Shown here in pieces: positions 39,114-53,802 of a stretch of 64,000 nt of DNA (its first letter is position 1; each line of letters opens with the position of its first letter). Origin of the DNA: Variovorax paradoxus. GTDB taxonomy: Bacteria > Pseudomonadota > Gammaproteobacteria > Burkholderiales > Burkholderiaceae_C. The stretch is from contig NZ_JAGGNW010000011.1 of the NCBI RefSeq assembly GCF_018614875.1, positions 372,001 to 436,000 on the forward strand, in the 5' to 3' direction. The notes under the pieces are model-generated. The model made no database searches, was not told the origin of the DNA, and was given only the letters and a program-made list of their open reading frames with translations. The translations under genes and the position numbers were made by a program.

Positions 39114-39751
39114 ACGGGCTGGCCGCACGCATCCACGATGCACTGCCGCAGACGCAGTGCACACGTTGCGGCTACCCCGATTGCGCAGGCTATGCGCAAG
39201 CCGTGGCCGACGGCCAGGCGGGCATCAACCAATGCCCGCCCGGCGGCGCCGAAGGCGTGGCCAGGCTGGCGCGGCTCACCGGCCGCGAGGCGCAGCCGCT
39301 CGACCCGCAGTTCGGCACCGAAGGGCCCCGCGCCATGGCGATCATCGACGAAGCCTGGTGCATCGGCTGCACGCTCTGCCTGGATGCCTGCCCGACCGAC
39401 GCCATCGTGGGCATCCACAAGCGCATGCACACCGTGATCGAAGCGCACTGCACCGGCTGCGAGCTTTGCATTCCGGTCTGCCCCGTCGACTGCATCTCGC
39501 TCGAGGTCGAGACGCCCGGGCGCAGCGGCTGGCAGGCGTGGTCGCAAGCGCAGGCCGAGGCGGCGCTGCAACGCTACAAGCTCCACGGCGAGCATCGCCG
39601 TGCCGACAAGCGAATGGAAGAAAAAGCACCCGCAGTCGCCGAACCGCAGGCCGCCGACACGCGCAAGCGATCCATCGTCGAAGCCGCGCTGGCGCGTGCC
39701 CGCGCCGCCTCGCAACAACGCCCGCCCTCCGCCAAGTCCTCCAAGCCATGA
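39110..39751 (+). CDS. RnfB/RsxB-like 4Fe-4S ferredoxin protein
   Basis: A 213-residue iron-sulfur protein. The first cluster cysteines are in TQCTRCGYPDCAGYAQAVAD with a later QCPPGG, as in the Fe-S domain of RnfB. Two 4Fe-4S motifs follow: CIGCTLCLDACPTDAI and CTGCELCIPVCPVDCI. The N-terminal membrane helix of RnfB is absent, and no other rnf genes are nearby. It starts at a GTG overlapping the phaZ stop (GTGA), and its own stop overlaps the LysE gene. It may be a stand-alone electron carrier. Confidence 0.88.
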   Translation: MNGLAARIHDALPQTQCTRCGYPDCAGYAQAVADGQAGINQCPPGGAEGVARLARLTGREAQPLDPQFGTEGPRAMAIIDEAWCIGCTLCLDACPTDAIVGIHKRMHTVIEAHCTGCELCIPVCPVDCISLEVETPGRSGWQAWSQAQAEAALQRYKLHGEHRRADKRMEEKAPAVAEPQAADTRKRSIVEAALARARAASQQRPPSAKSSKP

Positions 39752-40386
39752 CCCTCGACACCCTGCTCATCTACCTCGTCGCCTCGCTCGCGCTGGCCGT
39801 GATCCCCGGTCCGACGATGCTGCTGGCGTTGTCCAACGGCATCGACGGCGGCATGCGGCGCGCGAGCTGGGGCATTGCCGGCGCGTCGCTCGGGAGCGTC
39901 ACGCTGATCGCGGTGGTCGCGCTCGGGCTGGGCTCGCTGCTTGCGGCATCGGAACATTTGTTCAATGCGATTCGCGTGGCCGGCGTCGCCTATCTCGTCT
40001 GGCTCGGCGTCAAGCTGTGGCGCAGCGAAGCGACCGACCTTGGCGCGGCGCTGGCCAAGTCGGCCGTCGAAGTCCGGCCGCACGGCCGCGTGGCGCTGGT
40101 CCGCAGCCTGCTCGTGGCGCTGTCGAACCCGAAGACGGTGCTGTTCTTCGCGGCCTTTCTGCCGCAGTTCATCGACATCAATCAACCGCAGGGCCCGCAG
40201 TACCTGCTGCTCGGCTCGATCTTCGTGGCGCTCGACACCTGCGTGATGCTGGCCTATGCGGCGGCCGGCACGCAGGCCGTGCACTGGCTCTCGCGCCGCG
40301 GCCTCAAGATGCTGAACCGCAGCTGCGCGGCCGGCATGTGGCTGCTGGCGGCCACACTGGCTTTCTGGCGCCGGCCAGGCACCTGA
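39748..40386 (+). CDS. LysE/RhtB family exporter
   Basis: A 212-residue inner-membrane protein with about six hydrophobic helices. The family N-terminus is visible: LALAVIPGPTMLLALSNGID, with the later LVALSNPKTVLFFAAFLPQF. Such proteins export amino acids or homoserine lactones by proton exchange. The start is set by the ATGA overlap with the ferredoxin gene, so the three genes phaZ-rnfB-like-lysE are translationally linked. The substrate is unknown. Confidence 0.9.
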   Translation: MTLDTLLIYLVASLALAVIPGPTMLLALSNGIDGGMRRASWGIAGASLGSVTLIAVVALGLGSLLAASEHLFNAIRVAGVAYLVWLGVKLWRSEATDLGAALAKSAVEVRPHGRVALVRSLLVALSNPKTVLFFAAFLPQFIDINQPQGPQYLLLGSIFVALDTCVMLAYAAAGTQAVHWLSRRGLKMLNRSCAAGMWLLAATLAFWRRPGT

Positions 40387-40398
40387 ACGGCACGGGAC

Positions 40399-41319
40399 TC
40401 AGCTCTTCCTCTGCGGGCGCTTGAAGAGCAGCAGCAGAACACCGGCCAGCACGACGGCCACCGCGTACCACTCGAAGCGCGTGACGGTCTCGTTGGCAAT
40501 CCACACGCCGAGCAGCATCGCGATCACCGGGTTGACGAAGGTGTAGCTCGCGGCCAACGCGGCGGGCGCCTTGGCGAGCAGCACCATGTAGGCATTGAAC
40601 GCGATCAGCGAGCCGAACACCACGAGGTACAGCCAGGCCGCAGCGGCCTCGGGCTGCGGCGGCCACACCAGCTGTTCGCCCGAGAGGGCCGAGAGCACCA
40701 GCAGCACCACGCCGCCGCAGATCATTTCGCTCGCGAAGCCCATCGCGCCGGGCGCCAGCGGCAGGCTGCGCTGGCTCAGCACGCTGCCCGTCGACCAGCA
40801 GACGCAGGCGATCGAGATCGCCACCAGCCCCGCGGGCGACGACTGGAAGCCGCTGCCCTGCGTCAGCATCAGCACGCCCGCCAGCCCGAGCGCGATGCCC
40901 ATGGCTTCCATGCGCGTCGGCTTCACGCCCCAGATCAGATTGAGCAATGCAATCAGCAGCGGCACCACCGCAATGAAAGCCACCACCAGCCCGGAGCCGA
41001 TCGACACCTCGGCGTGGGCCGTGCCGCCCATGCCGCCGCCCAGCATCAATGCGCCGACGACGAGGGCATTGCGCCATTGCCCGCGCGAGGGCCAGGCCGC
41101 GCCGCGCCAGCGCATCCAGGCGGCGAGCAGCACGCCCGCGAACAGGAAGCGCGAGCCCATCTGGAGGAACGGCGCAAAGCTGATCAGCGCGTACTTGATC
41201 GCGAGATAGGTCGAGCCCCAGACCACCCAGGTGGCGGCCAGGCAGAGCCAAAGGAGCGGCGGCAGTGCGGCGCGTGCGGGACCGGGCGTGGCGTGGGCGG
41301 GGGATGCAAGAGTCGGCAT
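40399..41319 (-). CDS. EamA/DMT family transporter
   Basis: A 306-residue inner-membrane permease of the drug/metabolite transporter superfamily, with ten predicted helices in two EamA repeats. Typical stretches are WLCLAATWVVWGSTYLAIKY at the N-terminus and LAASYTFVNPVIAMLLGVWI in the second repeat. It is divergent from the Lrp-type regulator, a common arrangement for an exporter controlled by its neighbour. The substrate is unknown, though an amino acid or metabolite is plausible. Confidence 0.9.
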   Translation of the reverse strand: MPTLASPAHATPGPARAALPPLLWLCLAATWVVWGSTYLAIKYALISFAPFLQMGSRFLFAGVLLAAWMRWRGAAWPSRGQWRNALVVGALMLGGGMGGTAHAEVSIGSGLVVAFIAVVPLLIALLNLIWGVKPTRMEAMGIALGLAGVLMLTQGSGFQSSPAGLVAISIACVCWSTGSVLSQRSLPLAPGAMGFASEMICGGVVLLVLSALSGEQLVWPPQPEAAAAWLYLVVFGSLIAFNAYMVLLAKAPAALAASYTFVNPVIAMLLGVWIANETVTRFEWYAVAVVLAGVLLLLFKRPQRKS

Positions 41320-41351
41320 GGCGATGTTGTCTTGTTGGTTTTGGGACGCCG

Positions 41352-41398
41352 TCCATGGTATGAAGGCGGGCTCATCGCAACCATGCACATTCCATGGT
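41352..41398. promoter_or_regulatory. Direct repeat TCCATGGT in the EamA / Lrp promoter
   Basis: TCCATGGT occurs at 41352-41359 and 41391-41398, 39 bases apart. Each contains the palindrome CCATGG. It may be a binding site for the divergent Lrp regulator. This is inference from spacing and position. Confidence 0.35.
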
Positions 41399-41434
41399 TC
41401 TTTTTCTTCCGCACCGTCGATTTGAAGGAGTTGC

Positions 41435-41932
41435 ATGGACTTCACCTTGAACCCCGCGCTGGATGCCCACGACACCCGCATCCTGTCCGAACTGCAGGGC
41501 GATGCGCGGCTCACCATGGCCGAGCTCGGCCGCCGCGTGCACCTGAGCCAGCCGGCCGTGACCGAGCGCGTGAAGAAGCTCGAAGCCGCGGGCGTGATCA
41601 GCGGCTACCGCGCAACCGTGAATCTCGGCAAGCTCGGCTACGGCATCCGCGCGATCATCCGCGTGGGCCGCGCCGACTATGCGCGCGTGGTGGAACTGGT
41701 GCAGCAGACGCCCGAATGCGTCAATGCCTACAACGTGACCGGCGACGACAGCTGGATCCTGGAAATCGCGGTGATCGACGTGAGCCACCTCGATGCGGTG
41801 GTCACCAAATTCTGCATCCTCACCGAGACCGCCACCTCGATCATCCTGAACCCGGCGCGCGAGCACCAGCCGATGCTGCCGCCTCTGCGTTCGGACGTGA
41901 AGCCGCCGATCAAGAAGGTGCTCAACGCGTAG
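41435..41932 (+). CDS. Lrp/AsnC family transcriptional regulator
   Basis: A 165-residue regulator with an N-terminal helix-turn-helix ([20 protein letters not shown]) and a C-terminal RAM ligand-binding domain (about residues 70-150). Such proteins respond to amino acids. It is divergent from the EamA transporter gene, its likely target. Its 3' end overlaps the VOC gene on the other strand by 11 bases. Confidence 0.93.
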   Translation: MDFTLNPALDAHDTRILSELQGDARLTMAELGRRVHLSQPAVTERVKKLEAAGVISGYRATVNLGKLGYGIRAIIRVGRADYARVVELVQQTPECVNAYNVTGDDSWILEIAVIDVSHLDAVVTKFCILTETATSIILNPAREHQPMLPPLRSDVKPPIKKVLNA

Positions 41933-42410
41933 CGGCCAGCGCGCTGAAAGCCGCCACCACTTCCGGCGGCGCCTGCACCATCTCGATCAGCACGCCCTCC
42001 CCCGCAATCGGGAATTCGTCGTTCGCCTTCGGATGCAGAAAGCAGATGTCGAAGCCGGCCGCGCCCTTGCGGATGCCGCCGGGCGCAAAGCGCACGCCTT
42101 GCGCGGTGAGCCATTCGACGGCCTTGGGCAGATCGTCGATCCACAGGCCCACGTGGTTGAGCGGCGTGGTGTGCACGGCGGGTTTCTTCTCGGGGTCCAG
42201 CGGCTGCATCAGGTCGACCTCGACCTTGAACGGCCCGCTGCCCATCGAACAGATGTCCTCGTCGACGTTCTCGCGTTCGCTCTTGAAAGTGCCCGTGACT
42301 TCGAGCCCCAGCATGTCGACCCAGAGCTTCTGCAGGCGCAGCTTGTCGGGCCCGCCGATGGCGATCTGCTGGATGCCCAGCACCTTGAAGGGACGCGCGG
42401 TGGCCGTCAT
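41922..42410 (-). CDS. VOC-family protein, candidate methylmalonyl-CoA epimerase
   Basis: A 162-residue glyoxalase-fold protein, last gene of the propionyl-CoA operon. The two half-domains are at residues 9-70 ([20 protein letters not shown]) and 85-155. Metal-ligand-like residues are His in [10 protein letters not shown] and Glu in GVLIEM. The closing FLHPK-then-GVLIEM pattern resembles methylmalonyl-CoA epimerase. The first ligand position holds Gln instead of the usual His, so activity is not certain. The operon context (carboxylase, mutase) favours the epimerase role. The start overlaps the bioB stop (ATGA). Confidence 0.75.
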   Translation of the reverse strand: MTATARPFKVLGIQQIAIGGPDKLRLQKLWVDMLGLEVTGTFKSERENVDEDICSMGSGPFKVEVDLMQPLDPEKKPAVHTTPLNHVGLWIDDLPKAVEWLTAQGVRFAPGGIRKGAAGFDICFLHPKANDEFPIAGEGVLIEMVQAPPEVVAAFSALAATR

Positions 42411-43434
42411 GCGGCGCGCCCTTCCTGCTGTTCCTGCACCTGCCGCGCATTGAGCCCGAGCTTGCGCAGCAGCACCGTGTCGGCCTCGACGTCGGGGTTG
42501 CCCGTGACGAGCAGCTTGTCGCCATAGAAGATCGAGTTCGCGCCCGCCATGAAGCACAGCGCCTGCACCGCATCGCCCATCTGCTGGCGCCCGGCCGAGA
42601 GCCGCACGCGCGCGGTCGGCATCGTGATGCGCGCGACCGCGATCATGCGCACGAAGTCGAAGGGATCGACCGGCTCCGAATCGGCCAGCGGCGTGCCGGG
42701 CACGCGCACCAGGCTGTTGATCGGCACCGACTCCGGGTACGGATTCAGGTTGGCCAATTGCGCGATCAGCCCCGCGCGGTGCACCGGCTGCTCGCCCATG
42801 CCGACGATGCCGCCGCAGCACACGCTGATGCCGGCACTGCGCACATGGGCCAGCGTGTCGAGCCGGTCCTGGTAGGTGCGCGTGTCGACGACGTCGGTGT
42901 AGTACTCGGGCGCGGTGTCGAGGTTGTGGTTGTAGTAGTCGAGGCCCGCGGCCTTGAGCTGGTGCGCGTGGTGCGGCTCCAGCATGCCGAGCGTGGCGCA
43001 GGTCTGCAGGCCCAGGCCCTTCACGGCCTCGACCAGCACCGCCACCTTCTCGACGTCGCGGTCCTTGGGCGCGCGCCATGCGGCGCCCATGCAGAAGCGC
43101 GTGGCGCCGGCGTCCTTGGCGGCCTGCGCGGCCCGCACCACCTCGTCGACCTCCATCAGCTTCTGCGCCTTCACGCCGGTGTCGAACTCGGCCGATTGAG
43201 GGCAGTAGCCACAGTTCTCGGGGCAGCCGCCGGTCTTGACCGACAGCAGCGTGGCCAACTCGATATCGCCTGCGGGGAAATGCTCGCGGTGCACCGTCTG
43301 CGCCTCGAACAGCAGGTCCATCAGCGGCTTGTCGAGCAATGCCTGGATCGCCTCGACCGACCAAGGACCCTGCGGCGCCACGGCCTTGGCGGGGCGGTGC
43401 AGCGTGATCGTCTGTTGCAAATCGTTGGCACCCA

Positions 43435-43435
<1 letters not shown>
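42407..43435 (-). CDS. bioB: Biotin synthase (radical SAM)
   Basis: BioB inserts sulfur into dethiobiotin to make biotin. The 342-residue protein has the radical-SAM cysteines in [14 protein letters not shown] (Cys71, 75, 78), then [23 protein letters not shown] and the [2Fe-2S] region with the conserved Arg in [11 protein letters not shown]. It shares one base with the pccA stop (TGATG) and overlaps the VOC gene. No other bio genes are nearby. Its place next to the biotin-dependent carboxylase suggests it secures cofactor for PccA. Confidence 0.97.
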
Positions 43436-45483
<2,048 letters not shown>

Positions 45484-45500
45484 GTTGTTGTCCCGAGTCC

Positions 45501-47045
<1,545 letters not shown>

Positions 47046-47082
47046 GGTGTGCTTCCGAAGCTGTGGTCCTGAATTTCGTATG

Positions 47083-48135
47083 TCATGGCTTGGCGGTGAT
47101 GGCGGCCGCCGCAAGCAGCTGGCGCGCCGCCGTCGATGCGGGCATCGTGCCCTCCGCCACCTGCTGCGTGAGCTGCGGCAGCAGTTCGCGCACCTGCGCG
47201 TGCTGCCTGAAGGCCTGCTTGAGGCCGGCGTCGATGCGCTCCCACATCCACGCGGTGGCCTGCTTTTCGCGGCGCTTGGCGAGCTTGCCGTTGGCGGTCT
47301 GCAGTTGCCTGAACTGCAGGACGGCATCCCAGAAGGCGTCGAAGCCCGTGCCTGCCAATGCGCTGAGCTGCAGCACCTTGGGCAGCCAGAAGCGCACCTC
47401 CGCGCCGCTGTGCGCGTCGTGCACCGCATGCGCGTGGTCCGGGTTGCCCTGATGGCCGAAGAGCCGCAGCGCCGAGGTGATCTGGGCCTGCGCACGCGTG
47501 GCGGCGTCCTTGTCGATGTCGGCCTTGTTGATGACGACGAGGTCGGCCAGCTCCATCACGCCCTTCTTGATGGCCTGCAGGTCGTCGCCCGCGTTGGGCA
47601 GCTGCATCAGCACGAACATGTCGGTCATGCCGGCCACGGCTGTTTCGCTCTGGCCCACGCCCACGGTCTCGACGATCACGATGTCGTAGCCCGCCGCCTC
47701 GCACACCAGCATCGCCTCGCGCGTCTTCTCGGCCACGCCGCCGAGCGTGCCGCTCGACGGGCTGGGCCGGATGTAGGCGCGCTCGTGCACCGAGAGGTGC
47801 TCCATGCGCGTCTTGTCGCCGAGGATCGAGCCGCCCGACACGGTGGACGACGGGTCGATGGTGAGCACCGCCACGCGATGGCCCTTGCCGATCAACAGCA
47901 GCCCCAGCGTTTCGATGAAAGTCGACTTGCCGACGCCCGGCACGCCCGAGATGCCAAGGCGAAACGAATTGCCGGTGCGCGGCAGCAGCGCGGTGAGCAG
48001 TTCGTCGGCCTGCACGCGATGGTCGGCGCGGGTCGATTCAAGCAGCGTGATGGCCTTGGCGATTGCGCGGCGCTGCGCCATGCCGTCCGATTCGGCGATC
48101 GCGCGCTCCAGTGCGGCGGATGGCTTGTTCAGCAC
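47083..48135 (-). CDS. meaB: MeaB/ArgK G-protein chaperone of methylmalonyl-CoA mutase
   Basis: A 350-residue P-loop GTPase that protects the mutase and gates cobalamin loading. The Walker A motif is [18 protein letters not shown]. Base-recognition NKAD is in [13 protein letters not shown], and the switch has [15 protein letters not shown]. It starts at a GTG (48135) that overlaps the acetyltransferase stop by 7 bases (GTGCTGA), giving [12 protein letters not shown]. It stands directly beside the mutase cluster, the classical setting for MeaB. Confidence 0.95.
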   Translation of the reverse strand: MLNKPSAALERAIAESDGMAQRRAIAKAITLLESTRADHRVQADELLTALLPRTGNSFRLGISGVPGVGKSTFIETLGLLLIGKGHRVAVLTIDPSSTVSGGSILGDKTRMEHLSVHERAYIRPSPSSGTLGGVAEKTREAMLVCEAAGYDIVIVETVGVGQSETAVAGMTDMFVLMQLPNAGDDLQAIKKGVMELADLVVINKADIDKDAATRAQAQITSALRLFGHQGNPDHAHAVHDAHSGAEVRFWLPKVLQLSALAGTGFDAFWDAVLQFRQLQTANGKLAKRREKQATAWMWERIDAGLKQAFRQHAQVRELLPQLTQQVAEGTMPASTAARQLLAAAAITAKP

Positions 48136-48602
48136 GCAGCCTCCGGCGCCACGCGCCAGCGGTAGTGCAGGTCGATGCCCTCTTCGCCCTCGAGCACGAA
48201 GCCGTGCCGCAGGTAGAAGCGGTTGGCATCGCTCTGCACGAGCGCGGTGAGCTTGATGTCCCGCTGCTGTTCGCGCGCCTGCGACTTGGCCCACTCGAGC
48301 ACCCATTCGCCGATGCCCAGACCCTGGAAGCCGGTGCGCAGGTAGAGATGGTCGAGGCGCAGCGCATCCGCGCCTTCGGGCTTGAGCGTGACGAAGCCGA
48401 TGCGCTGGTCGCCGTCGAGCACGATGTGGTGCATGAACGGCAGCGCGAAGCCGGCGTTCAGGCGTTCACGCGAACGCGCGGGGTCGAAACGGCCCACGCG
48501 CTCCAGGCTCGGGCGCATCGCGTCGATGCGCAAGGCCAGCATGGCCTCGAAATCGCTGGAATCCACCGGCTGCAGAGACAGCCGCGACAAGAGATCGCCC
48601 AC
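48129..48602 (-). CDS. GNAT family N-acetyltransferase
   Basis: A 157-residue acetyltransferase with the acetyl-CoA binding pattern [18 protein letters not shown] (motif Q/RxxGxG/A) and a C-terminal [17 protein letters not shown]. It lies between the mutase gene (11 bases away) and meaB (overlapping), so it belongs to the operon. Its substrate is unknown: it could modify an enzyme of this pathway by acylation or detoxify a metabolite. Neither can be decided from the sequence. Confidence 0.87.
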   Translation of the reverse strand: MGDLLSRLSLQPVDSSDFEAMLALRIDAMRPSLERVGRFDPARSRERLNAGFALPFMHHIVLDGDQRIGFVTLKPEGADALRLDHLYLRTGFQGLGIGEWVLEWAKSQAREQQRDIKLTALVQSDANRFYLRHGFVLEGEEGIDLHYRWRVAPEAAC

Positions 48603-48613
48603 GTCGCTTCTTC

Positions 48614-50776
<2,163 letters not shown>

Positions 50777-50795
50777 GGGGGCCGTTTTGCAGTGT

Positions 50796-50838
50796 CTTGC
50801 AAGGGTAGTCGCAAATTCGCCTGCAAGGGATTTGCAAG
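50796..50838. promoter_or_regulatory. Repeated TGCAAG words in the mutase promoter
   Basis: The palindrome CTTGCAAG at 50796-50803, CTGCAAGG at 50821-50828 and TTTGCAAG at 50831-50838 lie within 43 bases upstream of scpA. They may be operator half-sites for the divergent GntR protein. Confidence 0.4.
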
Positions 50839-50859
50839 CCGCCGCGAGTCTAACCGATC

Positions 50860-50875
50860 TATAATTATTAATTCA
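50860..50875 (+). promoter_or_regulatory. gntR -10 and AT-rich putative operator
   Basis: TATAAT at 50860-50865 fits a -10 box, but no clear -35 is spaced correctly. ATAATTATTAATTCA (50861-50875) matches the element upstream of prpE in 14 of 15 bases. It lies 29 bases before the gntR start. Confidence 0.45.
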
Positions 50876-50904
50876 AATCCGATTTTTGAAGTACAGTCCG
50901 GCCC

Positions 50905-51552
50905 ATGTCCGCCGTCACCCTTACCCCGCGTGCCCTCTATGAAGAAGTGGCCGAGCTGCTGCGCCAGCGGATCTTCCGCCGCGAGCTGGAGCCGGGCAGC
51001 TGGATCGACGAGCTCAAGCTGGCCGAGGAATACGGCATCAGCCGCACGCCGCTGCGCGAAGCCCTGAAAGTGCTGGCGGCCGAAGGCCTGGTGACGATGA
51101 AGGTGCGGCGCGGCGCCTATGTGACCGAGGTATCGGAGCAGGACTTGGCGGACGTCTACCACCTGCTCTCGCTGCTGGAGAGCGATGCGGCCGGCGTGGT
51201 GGCCGAGCGCGCCACCGATGCACAACGCGCCGAGCTGCAGGCGCTGCACGCCGAGCTGGAAGCGGCAGGTGCCCCCGGCAAGGAAGACCGCGAGCACTTC
51301 TTCGCGGTCAACGAGCGCTTTCACATGCGCCTGTTGGCCATTGCGAACAACAAATGGCGCGACCAGATGGTGGCCGACCTGCGCAAGGTGATGAAACTCA
51401 ACCGGCACAACTCGCTGCTGAAGGCGGGTCGGATTGCGGAGTCGCTGGCCGAGCACCGGTCGGTGATGGAAGCCATCGAGGCGCAGGATGCCGCAGCCGC
51501 AATGGCACGGATGCGCGAGCACTTCAAGAACGGCCTGGAAGCCGCGGTCTAG
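50905..51552 (+). CDS. GntR family regulator, FadR/FCD type
   Basis: A 215-residue regulator. The N-terminal winged helix holds LYEEVAELLRQRIFRRELEP and LAEEYGISRTPLREALKVLA. The C-terminal helical FCD domain (about residues 85-205) has the metal/ligand pattern NERFHMRLLAIANN and EHRSVMEAIEAQD. It is divergent from the methylmalonyl-CoA operon by 128 bases, so it probably controls that operon and itself. The ligand is perhaps a CoA-pathway acid; this is inference. Confidence 0.93.
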   Translation: MSAVTLTPRALYEEVAELLRQRIFRRELEPGSWIDELKLAEEYGISRTPLREALKVLAAEGLVTMKVRRGAYVTEVSEQDLADVYHLLSLLESDAAGVVAERATDAQRAELQALHAELEAAGAPGKEDREHFFAVNERFHMRLLAIANNKWRDQMVADLRKVMKLNRHNSLLKAGRIAESLAEHRSVMEAIEAQDAAAAMARMREHFKNGLEAAV

Positions 51553-51614
51553 GTTCCCCCCAGGCTGCACGCACGTCGCTCTGTGCTCCACGAAGGGCGT
51601 GGCGCTGTCGGCCG

Positions 51615-52400
51615 CTAATCCGGGTTGATGGTTCCGGTTTCGGCCCCGATTCGCCTGGCCACTTCGAGCAGGCGGGGCGCGACCTGCGCAAGCATCATTT
51701 CCTTCGGCAGCAGGTACGCGGGGCCGCCGCAACTCACACCGTAGTGCTCGCCATGGGGCCCTTTCAGCGCGAAGCCTAGCGCGTGGATATGCGGATGCCA
51801 TTCGCCGAACGAGCTGCAATAGCCCAGGCGGGAGTACTCGTCGATTCCTGCCAACAGGCGCTGCTCGATGGAAGGCCAGTCTTCGCCGCTTTCCTCCCGG
51901 ATCCGCTCCAGTACCGTGGCCTGCTCGGCGGCCGGCAGTGCCGCAAGACAAGCGCGGCCGGCGGCCGAGGTCGCGAGGGTCAGGCGCGTGCCGATCTCGA
52001 GGCGGGAACTGATCAGCGCCGAGCGCGGGCGCAGCGAATCGATGACCAGCATGTCGAGCTCGTCACGCACCGCGACGTGGACGCTGGCGCCCGCGAACTC
52101 GGACAACTCCGCCAAGTGGGGCCTCGCCACGGACCGCAGGTCGAACTGGCGAAGGTAGCGGCTGCTCATGTCGAGCAGCGCCGGGCCCAGGCTGAAGCGC
52201 TCGCTGACCTGCGCCTGCCGCAGATACCCGGCGCTGACCAGCGTGGAGGTGAGGCGCGATACCGTCGCCTTGGGGATACCCGTGGTGTCCGCCAGTTCGC
52301 GGTTGCTCACCGGTCCTGCTGCCATCCCGATGACCTTGAGCAGGGCCAGCCCACGGCCGAGCGCGGTGACTTCTTCTTTGCCCCCACCCGTGTCAGTCAT
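51615..52400 (-). CDS. IclR family transcriptional regulator
   Basis: A 261-residue regulator. The N-terminal helix-turn-helix is NRELADTTGIPKATVSRLTS, and the C-terminal IclR effector domain starts near residue 85 with SVHVAVRDELDMLVIDSLRP. It sits alone: the neighbours are gntR (convergent) and dusA (upstream, same strand), neither an obvious target. The operon it controls is probably elsewhere. A 5-3-5 inverted repeat lies just upstream. Confidence 0.92.
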   Translation of the reverse strand: MTDTGGGKEEVTALGRGLALLKVIGMAAGPVSNRELADTTGIPKATVSRLTSTLVSAGYLRQAQVSERFSLGPALLDMSSRYLRQFDLRSVARPHLAELSEFAGASVHVAVRDELDMLVIDSLRPRSALISSRLEIGTRLTLATSAAGRACLAALPAAEQATVLERIREESGEDWPSIEQRLLAGIDEYSRLGYCSSFGEWHPHIHALGFALKGPHGEHYGVSCGGPAYLLPKEMMLAQVAPRLLEVARRIGAETGTINPD

Positions 52401-52428
52401 GAATCGAAACCTCTATTTATTAGTGTTT

Positions 52429-52441
52429 CTTGATTCTCAAG
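52429..52441. promoter_or_regulatory. Inverted repeat upstream of the IclR gene
   Basis: CTTGA-TTC-TCAAG is a perfect 5-bp inverted repeat 29-41 bases before the start. It is a candidate autoregulatory site; 114 bases of otherwise featureless sequence separate it from the dusA end. Confidence 0.35.
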
Positions 52442-52555
52442 CGGAAAAATTGAAAAGATGCAACCCCGCTAAATCATTGTCATTTTGGTACACATAGTGT
52501 TGCTGATCGGCAAGGCTTGCGCCAGATGCATCAGCCCGCCCAGCAGCGGCGCCGG

Positions 52556-53596
52556 CTACGCCGCCTGCGCCACGGGCTCGTGCGCCAGCGCCATCACCTC
52601 GTGCGGCGGGCGCGTCTTGAGCCGATGGTCGCTCCAGACCTGGCGCCAGCGCCGCGCGCCGGGCAGGCCGTTGCGCAAGCCCAGCATGTGCCGCGCGATC
52701 GACGACCATTGCGTGCCGTGCTCGGCCGCCTCGCGGACCATGTAGTCGCACATCAGCGATTCCACGTCTTCGCGCGTCAGCGGCTGCGGCGCGGCGCCGT
52801 AGAACTCGGCGTCCCACTCGGCCAGCCACCAGGGGTTGTGGTACGCCTCGCGGCCGACCATCACGCCGTCGAGCAGCCGCAGATGCTCATGCACCTGCGT
52901 GTTGGCCGAGATGCCGCCATTGATCGAGAAATTCAGTTCCGGGAAGTCGTGCTTCAGGCGGTGCACGAGTTCGTGGCGCAGCGGCGGGATCTCGCGGTTC
53001 TGCTTCGGGCTCAGGCCCTGCAGCCATGCGTTGCGCGCATGCACGATGAAGGTCTTGCAGCCGGCCTCGCTCACCGCACCGACAAAATCGCGCACGAACT
53101 CGTAGCTCTCGATCTTGTCGATGCCGATGCGGTGCTTGACCGTGACCGGCAGGCTGGTTGCGTCGACCATGGCCTTCACGCAATCGGCCACCAGCGCCGG
53201 CTCGGCCATCAGGCAGGCGCCGAAAGCGCCGCGCTGCACGCGCTCGCTGGGACAGCCGCAGTTGAGGTTGATCTCGCCGTAGCCCCAGTCTTCGCCGAGT
53301 CTGGCGCAATGCGCCAGGTCGGCCGGCTCGCTGCCGCCCAGCTGCAAGGCCACGGGGTGTTCTTCCACGTTGAAGCGCAGGTGGCGCGGGACGTCGCCAT
53401 GCACCAGCGCGCCGGTGGTCACCATCTCCGTATAGAGCAGCGCATGGCGCGACATCAGGCGATGGAAGTAGCGGCAATGACGGTCCGTCCAATCCATCAT
53501 CGGGGCGACGGACAGGCGCATCGCCGGGACAGCACCGGCACCCGAAGGTAGATCGCCCTGTGGCCCAGTGTTTTTGCAGTTGTCGTTTGATGTCAT
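52556..53596 (-). CDS. dusA: tRNA-dihydrouridine(20/20a) synthase
   Basis: A 346-residue FMN enzyme that reduces uridine to dihydrouridine in the D-loop of tRNA. The family core begins MRLSVAPMMDWTDRHCRYFH. It has EINLNCGCPSERVQ with the catalytic Cys, VTVKHRIGIDKIESYEF and the phosphate-binding INGGISANTQVHEHLRLLDG, then GVMVGREAYHNPW. The start at 53596 gives a 25-residue lead (MTSNDNCKNTGPQGDLPSGA); a later Met at the core is possible. DusA rather than DusB/C is favoured by the GCPSERVQ region. Confidence 0.93.
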   Translation of the reverse strand: MTSNDNCKNTGPQGDLPSGAGAVPAMRLSVAPMMDWTDRHCRYFHRLMSRHALLYTEMVTTGALVHGDVPRHLRFNVEEHPVALQLGGSEPADLAHCARLGEDWGYGEINLNCGCPSERVQRGAFGACLMAEPALVADCVKAMVDATSLPVTVKHRIGIDKIESYEFVRDFVGAVSEAGCKTFIVHARNAWLQGLSPKQNREIPPLRHELVHRLKHDFPELNFSINGGISANTQVHEHLRLLDGVMVGREAYHNPWWLAEWDAEFYGAAPQPLTREDVESLMCDYMVREAAEHGTQWSSIARHMLGLRNGLPGARRWRQVWSDHRLKTRPPHEVMALAHEPVAQAA

Positions 53597-53802
53597 TCGA
53601 TCTCGTTCAGCGCTGTTTTTTCGGGCCCGGTGGTGCATTCCGTGCCACAAGAAGGCATGTGCCACCGGAAAAGCGCCCTTGGGCACCATCCCAAAATGCA
53701 AGCGCGCAAACGCAAGCGTAGCGCACGTGGCCCGCATCCAGCAGGTCGATGGGTCTTCCCGCGGTGCACGCAAAGCATGCCCGCGCTAAACTTCGCTTCC
53801 CT

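Noticed and set aside
37533..39164. A long minus-strand open frame opposite phaZ
   Set aside because: Low-complexity product with no motif, while phaZ on the other strand has clear catalytic residues.
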